Below, one piece after another: positions 1 through 9,580 of a DNA stretch of 44,128 nt. The stretch spans positions 1 to 44,128 of the forward strand of contig DHMR01000030.1 of NCBI GenBank assembly GCA_002405875.1, read 5' to 3'. Position 1 is the stretch's first letter; each line of letters begins with the position of its first letter. This DNA is from a bacterium UBA4637 (GTDB lineage Bacteria; Bacteroidota; Bacteroidia; Bacteroidales; Bacteroidaceae). The position numbers and the translations under genes are program-made. The notes beneath the pieces were generated by a model. The model ran no database searches. It was not told where the DNA came from and was given only the letters and a program-made list of their open reading frames with translations.

Positions 1-410
1 CCGAATCTGTACTGAAAGGAAAGCTAGGCATCAACGCCATTGAATCAAAGAAGTCGCTCTACAACCTCGTGGTAGTGGATAGCGCCGGCATCGAGATGAG
101 CTTCGCCGAGAAGTTGGAGCAGACGGAAGAGGTGGCAGTCTATACCAAGCTGCCACGTGGTTTCTACATCAACACACCGATGGGCAAGTACAATCCCGAC
201 TGGGCGGTAGTATTCAAGGAAGGAAGCGTGAAGCACATCTACTTCATAGCCGAGACCAAGGGCAACGACCTGTTTGACTCCGAGCTCAGAACCACGGAGC
301 AAAACAAGATAGAATGTACAAGAAGACACTTCCAAGCGATAAGCGGAGGAAATGTAATGTATGACGTCGTGCAAACGTACGATAGTCTATATAATAAAGT
401 GATGAAATAA
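1..410 (+). CDS. Type III restriction endonuclease subunit (Res), C-terminal end, partial
   Basis: The reading frame is open from the left edge (first full codon at position 3) to a TAA at 408-410, so the gene begins outside the window. The visible end looks like the nuclease domain of type III restriction subunits: a proline-aspartate pair in NPDWAVVF is followed about 16 residues later by AETKG, the PD-(D/E)xK signature, and then by the ELRTTEQNKI segment typical of the tail of these proteins. Known family role: ATP-dependent cleavage of unmodified DNA together with a Mod methyltransferase. The helicase domain and the partner mod gene would lie upstream and are not visible. A GTG at 69 is an internal valine codon and not the start. 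Confidence 0.8.
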   Translation, partial: ESVLKGKLGINAIESKKSLYNLVVVDSAGIEMSFAEKLEQTEEVAVYTKLPRGFYINTPMGKYNPDWAVVFKEGSVKHIYFIAETKGNDLFDSELRTTEQNKIECTRRHFQAISGGNVMYDVVQTYDSLYNKVMK

Positions 411-459
411 GAATAGCCACGACCGAGAGAGACAAATGTCCTTCGGTCGTGGCTTATTC
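411..459. terminator. Bidirectional stem-loop between convergent genes
   Basis: GAATAGCCACGACCGA at 411-426 pairs with TCGGTCGTGGCTTATTC at 443-459, with one bulge. It lies between the stop of the restriction gene and the stop of the convergent small membrane protein gene, so it can end transcription from both sides. No long T-run follows it in either direction. Confidence 0.7.
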
Positions 460-478
460 CATAGACTATAATAATGTG

Positions 479-631
479 CTAAGCAATATACAACCAATAG
501 ATGCCAGCAAGTATCGCAAGCACGATAATGCCCACCACAGCCTTAATCATGCAAGTGGCAACTTTCTTGACAATCAAGAAGCCAACAATGAGTACGACCA
601 AGGCGAAAACATAATATCCAAAATCTTCCAT
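479..631 (-). CDS. 50-residue hydrophobic membrane protein, unknown function
   Basis: A complete 50-codon frame runs from ATG at 631 to TAG at 479-481. The protein begins MEDFGYYVFALVVLIVGFL and ends GIYWLYIA. It has two hydrophobic stretches, about residues 6-20 and 31-48, separated by a short basic segment (VKKVATCMIK), which suggests a two-helix hairpin in the inner membrane. It follows the pseudouridine synthase on the same strand after 60 bases, with no separate TAnnTTTG promoter that I can see, so cotranscription is likely. A stem-loop follows its stop codon. The competing plus-strand frame at 449-658 has no such structure. No function can be assigned; the coding call rests on composition and position. 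Confidence 0.6.
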   Translation of the reverse strand: MEDFGYYVFALVVLIVGFLIVKKVATCMIKAVVGIIVLAILAGIYWLYIA

Positions 632-691
632 TTTATTCTTTTAATTTACTTTTACTAATGCACGAAACGACACTTTTTTCTATGCGTGTTG

Positions 692-1624
692 TTACTTGAA
701 GAGACGACGGAACTCCGCAGGTATCGGAGTCTCGAACTCCATCGGTTGATGTGTCACTGGATGATAGAAGCAGAGCACATAAGCATGGAGACAAAGACGG
801 TGGCAAGGGTCATCGCCATTGCCATACTTGATGTCGCCACACACAGGGTGTCCCATGTCGGCAGTATGCACACGGATTTGGTTCTTGCGCCCCGTCTCCA
901 AGCGGAACTCCACCAATGAATGTTCAGTAGAACGAGCGAGCGTATGAAAGTGAGTAACAGCATACTTACCGCCATTGTCTGTAGGACTACTGTAAGTGAT
1001 ATAAGCCTTATTGTCCTTGAGCCAGTTGGCTATCGTTCCCTCGTCTTCCTCCATCTCTCCGGAGACCACTGCCACGTATCGGCGGTCATACACATTGTGG
1101 TGCCAATCATCCTCCAAGGCAAGCTCCGTCTGCTTGTCCTTGGCGTAGATCATCAAGCCCGAAGTGTCACGGTCGAGACGATGCACGACATGCGCCTGAC
1201 AGTTCTGGCGACTCTTATGAAAATAGTCATCGAGCACCGCCTTGACGTTGAGGGTGGAATGACCGGCCACCATGCTCAAGATGCCAACGTTTTTCTCCAC
1301 CACGACAAGGTATCTGTCCTCGTAAACAATCTTGACATATCTACTCTTAAACTGCTCGTTGTTTTTCTTCGTCTTGCTGACCGACACTTTCATGCCAGGA
1401 CGCAAGGCATAGTCGAACTGGGTGACAATCTTGCCATCCACCTTGATGCCCCTACCCTGTAAAGTCTGCTTAATCTTCGTCTTGCTCTCCCCCTTGATGT
1501 TGGTGAGCAACCACTCCAAAAGCGGAGCTGGTTTACCGACCGTATAGTGGTCGTAGTCGTGAGGAGCGCCATAGCCTCCTCGATGATTGGCATTTCTCTG
1601 CCACTTATTACTTTGATGTGCCAT
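692..1624 (-). CDS. RluA/RluD-family pseudouridine synthase
   Basis: This 310-residue protein should isomerise uridine to pseudouridine in rRNA or tRNA. An S4 RNA-binding domain spans about residues 33-80 (PLLEWLLTNIKG ... GIKVDGKIV), followed by the catalytic domain with the family motif HRLDRDTSG, in which Asp151 is the expected nucleophile. The C-terminal RKNQIRVH segment is also typical. I chose the ATG at 1624 (MAHQSNKWQRN) rather than an in-frame start at 1690, because the -7 promoter element lies at 1649-1656, between the two. The target nucleotide cannot be told from the sequence. The small membrane protein gene follows on the same strand. Confidence 0.88.
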   Translation of the reverse strand: MAHQSNKWQRNANHRGGYGAPHDYDHYTVGKPAPLLEWLLTNIKGESKTKIKQTLQGRGIKVDGKIVTQFDYALRPGMKVSVSKTKKNNEQFKSRYVKIVYEDRYLVVVEKNVGILSMVAGHSTLNVKAVLDDYFHKSRQNCQAHVVHRLDRDTSGLMIYAKDKQTELALEDDWHHNVYDRRYVAVVSGEMEEDEGTIANWLKDNKAYITYSSPTDNGGKYAVTHFHTLARSTEHSLVEFRLETGRKNQIRVHTADMGHPVCGDIKYGNGDDPCHRLCLHAYVLCFYHPVTHQPMEFETPIPAEFRRLFK

Positions 1625-1648
1625 TGATAAAATTCTTATTGTGACGTG

Positions 1649-1679
1649 CAAAAGTACGTCTTTTTGGCAATACAGCCAA
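1649..1679 (-). promoter_or_regulatory. Promoter of the pseudouridine synthase
   Basis: On the minus strand TACTTTTG (plus-strand 1649-1656) matches the Bacteroidota -7 consensus TAnnTTTG. TTGG at 1676-1679 sits 19 bases upstream as the -33 element. The start codon is 24 bases downstream. Confidence 0.6.
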
Positions 1680-1729
1680 GTATCAGACACTTTTTAACTA
1701 AAAATTAAGCAAGTTTCCACAATAAAACA

Positions 1730-1759
1730 TTGACTTTCAAATATTTTTTCGTAACTTTG
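1730..1759 (+). promoter_or_regulatory. Promoter of the ABC-F ATPase gene
   Basis: TAACTTTG at 1752-1759 is a perfect TAnnTTTG element, and TTG at 1730-1732 lies 19 bases upstream. The ATG is at 1800, leaving an AT-rich leader of about 35 bases without a Shine-Dalgarno sequence. This promoter diverges from that of the pseudouridine synthase, and the two lie back to back. Confidence 0.65.
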
Positions 1760-1799
1760 CAGCCAAAATAAAAAAATACAAGGAATAAGATACAAATAA

Positions 1800-3419
<1,620 letters not shown>

Positions 3420-3480
3420 GTCTTGCGAGACAGTTTTTCACAAGCGGAAGAAAGAAACAAGCTTTATACATTATTATATA

Positions 3481-3516
3481 TGTGCCAGCCTTACCCAAAG
3501 GTTGGCACACTTTTTG
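3481..3516 (+). terminator. Intrinsic terminator after the ABC-F gene
   Basis: TGTGCCAGCCTT at 3481-3492 pairs with AAGGTTGGCACA (one G-T pair) and is followed by CTTTTTG. It separates the ABC-F gene from grpE. Confidence 0.75.
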
Positions 3517-3557
3517 TGATTATGATTTTCAAAAAATTAAAAAGCAAATTTACAACT

Positions 3558-4220
3558 ATGTCTAAAGAGAAAGAAATAAAGATAGAAGACGGAAACGTCA
3601 AGGAGCAAGCTCAGAACGAGCAGGTTTCCAACGAGAATAAAAAGAATGCCGAGACCCAAAAGGAGCAAGCTGAAAAGAAAGGCGATGCCGATGAAAAAGC
3701 AAAAACTGACAACGCTGCTGACAAAAAGGCGGAGAAAGAAAATACCGCCGACAAAAAGGCAGAGGAGAAAGAGTTGTCGCCTTTAGAAAAAGCACAGAAA
3801 GAGGTAGAAGACCTCAAGAAGCAGTTGCTCTATAAAACTGCCGAATTTGAGAACTACCGCAAACGTACCCTCAAGGAGAAAGCCGACTTGATTCTCAACG
3901 GTGGCGAGAAGACCATCTCAGCCATCTTGCCAGTACTCGATGACTTCGAGCGTGCCCTCGCCGACAAAAGCGAAGACCCAAAGGCCATCAAGGAAGGCGT
4001 ACAGATGATCTTCAACAAGTTCAGCAAGGCCTTGGAAGGTTTGGGGGTCAAGAAGATAGAGACCACAGACAAGGACTTCGACACCGATTTCCATGAGGCC
4101 ATCGCCATGGTACCAGGAATGGGTGACGACAAGAAGGGCAAGGTCATCGACTGCGTTCAGACGGGTTACACGCTCAACGACAAGGTGATTCGCCATGCCA
4201 AGGTGGCAGTAGGTCAATAA
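3558..4220 (+). CDS. grpE: GrpE, nucleotide exchange factor of DnaK
   Basis: The 220-residue product begins MSKEKEIKIEDGN. GrpE releases ADP from DnaK in the chaperone cycle. The first 80 residues are an unusually long, low-complexity Lys/Glu/Ala tail containing a near repeat (NAADKKAEKEN, then TADKKAEEKE). A coiled-coil helix follows (LEKAQKEVEDLKKQLLYKTAEFENYRKR), and the C-terminal beta domain ends with the conserved HEAIAMVPG and TGYTLNDKVIRHAKVAVG segments. The frame stays open upstream to an ATG at 3522 just past the previous terminator, which would add MIFKKLKSKFTT; I prefer 3558 because the family usually begins with an acidic or charged tail. dnaJ follows after 63 bases, so the two are probably one operon. 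dnaK is not in the window. Confidence 0.92.
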   Translation: MSKEKEIKIEDGNVKEQAQNEQVSNENKKNAETQKEQAEKKGDADEKAKTDNAADKKAEKENTADKKAEEKELSPLEKAQKEVEDLKKQLLYKTAEFENYRKRTLKEKADLILNGGEKTISAILPVLDDFERALADKSEDPKAIKEGVQMIFNKFSKALEGLGVKKIETTDKDFDTDFHEAIAMVPGMGDDKKGKVIDCVQTGYTLNDKVIRHAKVAVGQ

Positions 4221-4283
4221 TCAAGGGATTCAACATAGAAAAAACAAGTAAACGACAACGGGCTTTGACGCTCACTCTATAAA

Positions 4284-5444
4284 ATGGCAAAAAGAGATTA
4301 TTACGAGGTGCTTGGCGTTGACAAGTCAGCATCAGAGGACGAAATAAAAAAGGCGTATCGAAAGATCGCCATCAAGTATCATCCAGACCGCAACCCTGGC
4401 AACAAGGAAGCCGAGGAAAAGTTTAAGGAAGCAGCTGAGGCCTATGACGTTTTACGTGACCCTCAGAAGCGCCAGCAATATGACCAGTTCGGATTCGATG
4501 GTCCACAAGGTGGATTCGGAGGTTTCGGCGGTGGAGGTGGCATGAACATGGACGATATTTTCTCCATGTTTGGCGACATCTTCGGTGGCCATAGTGGTGG
4601 ATTCAGCGGCTTCGGCGGTGGTTTTGGCGGTGGCAATGCCCATCAGCAGTATCAAGGAAGCGATTTGCGCGTAAAGGTCAAGCTTACCCTTCAAGAAATC
4701 GCAACAGGTGTAACCAAGAAGTTCAAGATTCGCAAGGATGTCACTTGTGACGCTTGCCATGGTACAGGTTGTGAAGGTGGTGCCAAGCCAGAGACCTGTC
4801 CAACTTGTCACGGTTCGGGTATGACCATCAAAACCGTTCGTTCCATGTTTGGCATGATGCAAACCCAAGCCCCTTGTCCTGATTGTCATGGTGAAGGCAC
4901 CATCATCAAGAACAAGTGCAAGGCATGTGGCGGCGAAGGTATTGTCAAAGGCGAGGAAGTCGTGGAAATCAATATTCCTGCCGGTGTAGAAGACGGCATG
5001 GTTGTCACCGTTCGCGGCAAAGGTAATGCCGGCAAGCACAATGGCATCAATGGAGATATCCAAGTACTCATCCAAGAAGAAAAGAGCGAGACCTTCGAGC
5101 GAAATGGGCAAGACTTATACTACAACCTCGTGCTCGACTTTACAACAGCGACCCTTGGTGGCGAAGTAGAGATACCTACCATCGATGGCAAAACCACCAT
5201 CAAGATTGAACCAGGTACACAACCAGGCAAACAGATCCGCTTGAGAGGCAAAGGTCTTCCAGCCGTGCAAGGCTATGGATACGGAAAAGGCGACATTATC
5301 GTCAACGTGACCGTATTCGTTCCTAAGACTTTGTCGAAAGAGGAAAAAGAGCTCGTATTGAAATTTAAGGAGTGCGAGAACTTCAAGGCAGATAACGCAA
5401 CGAAGAAATCACTCTTCGAGAGTTTCAAGAACTTATTCAAATAA
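4284..5444 (+). CDS. dnaJ: DnaJ (Hsp40) co-chaperone
   Basis: At 386 residues this is a full-length type I DnaJ. The J domain (1-70) carries the HPD triad at 33-35, which stimulates the ATPase of DnaK. A long Gly/Phe-rich linker with several FGG repeats follows. Then come four CxxCxGxG zinc-binding modules ([32 protein letters not shown]) and the two substrate-binding beta domains. It is downstream of grpE and ends at a stem-loop. No CIRCE element was seen upstream of either gene, so heat control, if any, uses another route. Confidence 0.96.
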   Translation: MAKRDYYEVLGVDKSASEDEIKKAYRKIAIKYHPDRNPGNKEAEEKFKEAAEAYDVLRDPQKRQQYDQFGFDGPQGGFGGFGGGGGMNMDDIFSMFGDIFGGHSGGFSGFGGGFGGGNAHQQYQGSDLRVKVKLTLQEIATGVTKKFKIRKDVTCDACHGTGCEGGAKPETCPTCHGSGMTIKTVRSMFGMMQTQAPCPDCHGEGTIIKNKCKACGGEGIVKGEEVVEINIPAGVEDGMVVTVRGKGNAGKHNGINGDIQVLIQEEKSETFERNGQDLYYNLVLDFTTATLGGEVEIPTIDGKTTIKIEPGTQPGKQIRLRGKGLPAVQGYGYGKGDIIVNVTVFVPKTLSKEEKELVLKFKECENFKADNATKKSLFESFKNLFK

Positions 5445-5460
5445 AGAATCACTAACTTTG

Positions 5461-5507
5461 AAAGGAGCAACCCTATCTCATAAAAAGAGACAAGGCTGCT
5501 CCTTTTA
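5461..5507 (+). terminator. Terminator after dnaJ
   Basis: AAAGGAGCA at 5461-5469 pairs with TGCTCCTTT at 5497-5505, closing a loop that itself holds a weaker stem (CTATCTC with GAGACAAG). The distal arm runs into TTTTAT. Confidence 0.65.
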
Positions 5508-5538
5508 TACTTATATATATAATAATGTGTAACCCAGC

Positions 5539-6828
5539 ATGATGAATTATCAAGAAACCATAGAATACCTTTTCAACAGCACCCCTGTGTTCGAGAAAAT
5601 AGGCGCATCTGCCTACAAACCTGGATTGCAAACAACCCAAGCACTCGACGAGCATTTCGGACATCCACACCATCAATTCAAGACCATCCACATAGCAGGT
5701 ACCAATGGCAAGGGTTCCTGTTCGCATACCCTCGCCGCCATTCTGCAGTCTGACGGCTACAATGTAGGACTATACACGTCCCCGCACCTAGTAGATTTTA
5801 GGGAACGAATCCGAGTAAACGGAAAATGCATCCCAGAGCAATATGTCATCGACTTCGTTGACAAAGAGCGTCAGTTTTTCGAACCCCTCCACCCTTCCTT
5901 CTTCGAACTGACGACGGCCTTGGCTTTTAAGTATTTCGCCGAACAAGGAGTAGACATCGCCGTTATCGAAGTAGGTCTAGGCGGAAGACTGGATTGCACG
6001 AACATCATCACGCCTCTCCTGTCTATCATCACCAATATCAGTTTGGACCATACCCAGTTTCTGGGCCATACCCTGCCAGAGATAGCAGGAGAAAAAGCAG
6101 GCATCATCAAACAAGGCATACCCGTCATTATCGGCGAAGACATACCTGAGACAAGACCTGTATTCGAAGCCAAAGCCCAGGAGCAGAACGCCCCAATCCT
6201 CTTCGCACAAGACATGAATCATCAAGAAGTACTGAAAGCTAGCCATTGCACACAGGGCATGGAGTACGAAACCAAGCATTGGGGCACCCTGACAGGCGAA
6301 CTTCGCGGCGATTACCAAGCCAAGAACATGAACACAATCTTAAACGCAGTCAACTACCTATCCTCCCTTCCCCATCCTGTCATTCGCAACACAGAAAGTA
6401 TATCTACAGGTATCCTTCACGTTTCCGAACTAACAGGTTTGATGGGAAGGTGGCAAAAGATACAGGACAAGCCATTGGTCATCTGCGACACAGGTCACAA
6501 TGTAGGAGGATGGCAGTATCTAGCTCCACAAATCAAGAGCCAACCTTGCAAGCAACTTCGCATCGTATTCGGCATGGTAGACGATAAAGATGTAACAACC
6601 GTCATGAAAATGCTTCCAAAAGATGCCATTTACTATTGGACGCAAGCCACGACAAAAAGAGCCATTAAAGTCGAGAAAATCGCGAACTTAGGAGCTTCCC
6701 TTGGGCTTCATGGAGACATGTATCATTCTGTATGTAAAGCCTTTAAGGCAGCTCTAGCAGATGCATCAGATGAGGATTTCATCTTCGTAGGGGGATCCAG
6801 TTACATTGTAGCCGATTTCCTTTCGTAA
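5539..6828 (+). CDS. folC: Folylpolyglutamate synthase / dihydrofolate synthase
   Basis: This 429-residue Mur-ligase-family enzyme adds glutamate to dihydropteroate and to folates. The ATP-binding P-loop is AGTNGKGS at residues 53-60, and the TSPHLVDFRERI segment (about 80-91) is a FolC signature that binds substrate. VIEVGLGGRLDCTN and SLDHTQFLG follow, also typical. Two ATG codons lie in tandem at 5539 and 5542, and either could start translation. The gene stands alone between a terminator upstream and the promoter of the galactose module downstream. A second folate gene, folK, lies far away at 30573. Confidence 0.93.
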   Translation: MMNYQETIEYLFNSTPVFEKIGASAYKPGLQTTQALDEHFGHPHHQFKTIHIAGTNGKGSCSHTLAAILQSDGYNVGLYTSPHLVDFRERIRVNGKCIPEQYVIDFVDKERQFFEPLHPSFFELTTALAFKYFAEQGVDIAVIEVGLGGRLDCTNIITPLLSIITNISLDHTQFLGHTLPEIAGEKAGIIKQGIPVIIGEDIPETRPVFEAKAQEQNAPILFAQDMNHQEVLKASHCTQGMEYETKHWGTLTGELRGDYQAKNMNTILNAVNYLSSLPHPVIRNTESISTGILHVSELTGLMGRWQKIQDKPLVICDTGHNVGGWQYLAPQIKSQPCKQLRIVFGMVDDKDVTTVMKMLPKDAIYYWTQATTKRAIKVEKIANLGASLGLHGDMYHSVCKAFKAALADASDEDFIFVGGSSYIVADFLS

Positions 6829-6868
6829 GATATTTTTTGTTTTTTTAAATCAATTAGTTGGAAAATAA

Positions 6869-6900
6869 TTTGTAAAAATCATTTTTTTTTAGTTACTTTG
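6869..6900 (+). promoter_or_regulatory. Promoter of the galactose module
   Basis: TTTG at 6869-6872 and TTACTTTG at 6893-6900 are separated by 20 bases. The -7 element differs from TAnnTTTG at its second base. The ATG of the first gene lies at 6948. Confidence 0.5.
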
Positions 6901-6947
6901 CAGTAGATAATAACTTAAACGATAAAGTAACTAAAAAAAATGATATT

Positions 6948-8033
6948 ATGAGCGCAGAAGTAGAAAACCTCTGTGGTCTGAAAAGAGAAGATTTTCAGAC
7001 CACTGTCAATGGAAAGCAAACAGATCTTTTCATTTTGAAAAACAACCAAGGTAACGAGGTAGCAGTAACAAACTACGGTGGTGCCATTGTAGCGATCATG
7101 ATGCCCGACAAGGACGGCAACTATGCGAACCTTATCCAAGGTCATGATAACATCCAGGATGTCATCAACTCCCCAGAACCATTCTTGAGCGTCCTTATCG
7201 GTCGCTACGGCAACCGCATCAAGGAAGGCAAGTTCACACTTCATGGCAAGGAATACCAACTTGCTTGCAATGACGGTCCTAACCATTTACATGGTGGTCC
7301 TACAGGCTTCCATACCAAAGTTTGGGATGCCACACGCATGAGCGACAACGCTGTAGTTCTGAAATATACTAGCCCTTATGGTGAGGAAGGTTTCACTGGT
7401 GAGTTGGTTGTATGGGTAGCTTACACCTTGACCGATGACAATGAGTTGGTCATCAAGTATCAAGCAACCACCAACAAGATGACTATTGTCAACTTGACCA
7501 ATCATGGTTTCTTCTCTATTCAGGGCATTGCCAACCCTACCCCAACAATCGACAACATCATTTGTGAGGTAAACGCGGATTACTACTTGCCTATCGACAA
7601 GGTATCTATCCCAACAGGCGAGATCTTGAAGGTAGAAGGCACACCATTTGATTTCCGCACTCCAAAACCTATCGGTCAAGACATCGATGCAGACAATGAA
7701 CAGATCAAGAACGGCCAGGGCTATGACCACAACTTTGTGCTCAACAAGAAAGAGGCTGGCGAGTTGAGCTTTGCAGCTCGCATCAAGGACCCAGTAAGCT
7801 GCCGCACGATGGAAGTTTACACCACTGAACCTGGTTTGCAAATGTACACAGGCAACTTCTTGGCAGGCATTTCAGGTCAGCATGGCGCCACATTCCCACG
7901 TCGTAGTGCAGTTTGCTTCGAGGCACAAAAATTCCCTGATACTCCAAACCACCCATACTTCCCTAGCTGTACATTGAAGCCAGGTGAGACCTACACACAG
8001 AAGACAATCTATAAGTTTGGCGTTGACAAATAA
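6948..8033 (+). CDS. galM: Cytoplasmic aldose 1-epimerase (galactose mutarotase)
   Basis: The 361-residue protein interconverts alpha and beta anomers of galactose, feeding the alpha form to galactokinase. It has no signal peptide. Family motifs are present in order: GRYGNRI, NHLHGG (His113), LTNHGFF (His186, expected catalytic acid), YDHNFVL, and TTEPGLQMYTGN (Glu294, expected catalytic base). It is the first gene of a module with an MFS permease and galK. A stem-loop separates it from the permease gene. A second, exported mutarotase is encoded at 11050; the two share the motifs but differ in location. Confidence 0.93.
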   Translation: MSAEVENLCGLKREDFQTTVNGKQTDLFILKNNQGNEVAVTNYGGAIVAIMMPDKDGNYANLIQGHDNIQDVINSPEPFLSVLIGRYGNRIKEGKFTLHGKEYQLACNDGPNHLHGGPTGFHTKVWDATRMSDNAVVLKYTSPYGEEGFTGELVVWVAYTLTDDNELVIKYQATTNKMTIVNLTNHGFFSIQGIANPTPTIDNIICEVNADYYLPIDKVSIPTGEILKVEGTPFDFRTPKPIGQDIDADNEQIKNGQGYDHNFVLNKKEAGELSFAARIKDPVSCRTMEVYTTEPGLQMYTGNFLAGISGQHGATFPRRSAVCFEAQKFPDTPNHPYFPSCTLKPGETYTQKTIYKFGVDK

Positions 8034-8041
8034 TAGAATGC

Positions 8042-8076
8042 AAGTTTGGTATCGTACAGTCTACGTCTCCAAACTT
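8042..8076 (+). repeat. Inverted repeat in the galM 3' region
   Basis: AAGTTTGG at 8042-8049 pairs with CCAAACTT at 8069-8076. It sits just before the stronger hairpin at 8087, so the galM 3' end carries two consecutive stem-loops. Confidence 0.5.
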
Positions 8077-8086
8077 CACGAAATAC

Positions 8087-8119
8087 AGGAGTGGCAGCTC
8101 GAAAACTGTCACTCCTTTT
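8087..8119 (+). terminator. Stem-loop between galM and the MFS gene
   Basis: AGGAGTGGCAG at 8087-8097 pairs with CTGTCACTCCT at 8106-8116 (one G-T pair) and is followed by TTTTA. It may stop part of the transcription or protect the galM end of a longer message. Confidence 0.65.
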
Positions 8120-8167
8120 AACGGTCTAAAAACAAAACATAAACAATATCAACTATTAGAAAAAAAA

Positions 8168-9493
8168 ATGGAAAACCAAAAACAAAATGGTAACATTATC
8201 GCCATCGTAACGATGATGTTTCTCTACGCAATGATTTCATTCGTAACAAACCTCGCCGCTCCTATCGGAGTCATTTGGAAAAATGTCTTTGCCGATAGTG
8301 GTAGTGCCAATATGATAGGTATGTTAGGTAACGCTATGAACTTCCTCGCCTACCTCTTCATGGGTATTCCTGCTGGTAAGCTCTTGACCAAGATTGGCTA
8401 CAAGAAGACAGCCCTCACAGGTATCGCAACAGGTTTTATTGGAGTCTTCATTCAGTTCCTCTCAGGTAAGTTCGGAGTTGGAGTTTCAGGCTTCTCAGTC
8501 TATCTTTTCGGTGCATTCATCTCAGGTTTCGCTGTTTGTATTTTAAATACAGTGGTAAACCCTATGCTTAACTTGCTCGGTGGTGGTGGCAACCGTGGTA
8601 ACCAATTGAACCTCATTGGTGGAACATTGAACTCCCTATCTGGTACTTTAACCCCAATGCTCGTAGGTGCCCTCATCGGTACTGTAACAGCCAACACACA
8701 GATGGTAGATGTCAACTTGGTGCTCTACATTGCACTTGCCGTCTTCGCTGCAGCCTTCATCATCTTGCTCTTCATCCCTATTCAGGATCCTGAGATGGGT
8801 AAGACCACAGACAAGACCGTCTTCGAGCATTCTCCATGGGCATTCCGTCACTTCAACCTCGGCGTTATCGCCATATTCGTCTATGTAGGTGTAGAGGTTG
8901 GTATCCCTGGAACTTTGAATTTCTACATTTCCGATACCACAGCTAACGGCGGTGGTTTCATCAATGGCACAGCCTTGGCAAATGCAGCAGCCATCGGTGG
9001 TTTCGTAGCAGGTACCTATTGGTTACTGATGCTTGTAGGCCGTCTGTTGTCTAGCTTTATCGCAGACAAAGTATCCAGCCGCTCCATGATGATTGTTGCC
9101 AATGGCGTAGGCATGGTTTTCATTCTTTTGGCCGTACTACTCGGCAAATCAACAACAGTCGAAATGCCAGTGTTCACAGGTTCTTCTTTCCAAATGGTAA
9201 CTGTCCCAATTTCAGCCATGTTCTTGGTTCTCTGTGGTCTTTGCACCTCTATCATGTGGCCATCCATCTTTAACCTCGCAACCGAAGGACTTGGCAAATA
9301 CACAGCACAAGCATCAGGTATTTTCATGATGATGGTAGTAGGTGGAGGCTTGATGCCATTGGTACAGAACTTCATCGCTGACAACGTAAGCTATATGATG
9401 AGCTATATCGTTCCTTTGATTTCTATGGCTTATATGTTCTTCTATGCCGTAGCAGGCTGTAAGAATATCAACAAAGACATTCCTGTAGACTAA
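8168..9493 (+). CDS. MFS sugar permease, glucose/galactose type (FHS family)
   Basis: A 441-residue, strongly hydrophobic protein with about twelve membrane segments and a short charged N-terminus (MENQKQNGN). The segment NTVVNPMLNLLGGGG followed by NQLNLIGGTLNSL resembles the half of the fucose:H+ symporter family that includes the glucose/galactose porter GluP. It lies between a mutarotase and galactokinase, so uptake of galactose (perhaps also glucose) across the inner membrane is the likely job. Stem-loops flank it on both sides. Substrate choice is inferred from context. Confidence 0.82.
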   Translation: MENQKQNGNIIAIVTMMFLYAMISFVTNLAAPIGVIWKNVFADSGSANMIGMLGNAMNFLAYLFMGIPAGKLLTKIGYKKTALTGIATGFIGVFIQFLSGKFGVGVSGFSVYLFGAFISGFAVCILNTVVNPMLNLLGGGGNRGNQLNLIGGTLNSLSGTLTPMLVGALIGTVTANTQMVDVNLVLYIALAVFAAAFIILLFIPIQDPEMGKTTDKTVFEHSPWAFRHFNLGVIAIFVYVGVEVGIPGTLNFYISDTTANGGGFINGTALANAAAIGGFVAGTYWLLMLVGRLLSSFIADKVSSRSMMIVANGVGMVFILLAVLLGKSTTVEMPVFTGSSFQMVTVPISAMFLVLCGLCTSIMWPSIFNLATEGLGKYTAQASGIFMMMVVGGGLMPLVQNFIADNVSYMMSYIVPLISMAYMFFYAVAGCKNINKDIPVD

Positions 9494-9504
9494 TAAAAAC
9501 ACTC

Positions 9505-9535
9505 ATTCCCAAGAGTTTCCCGCTCTTGGGAATCT
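9505..9535 (+). terminator. Stem-loop between the MFS gene and galK
   Basis: ATTCCCAAGAG at 9505-9515 is perfectly complementary to CTCTTGGGAAT at 9523-9533, with a 7-base loop, followed by CTTTATA. The T-run is short, so partial read-through into galK is plausible. Confidence 0.65.
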
Positions 9536-9580
9536 TTATAAATCAAATCTTTAATAATAACAATCTAAAAAATAGAAATT

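Noticed and set aside
449..658. 69-codon plus-strand frame
   Set aside because: It overlaps the opposite-strand 50-residue membrane protein, which has clear membrane-helix composition, and reads through the terminator stem-loop region with low-quality composition.
4452..5111. 219-codon minus-strand frame opposite dnaJ
   Set aside because: It mirrors the Gly-rich and zinc-module codons of dnaJ; no family features.
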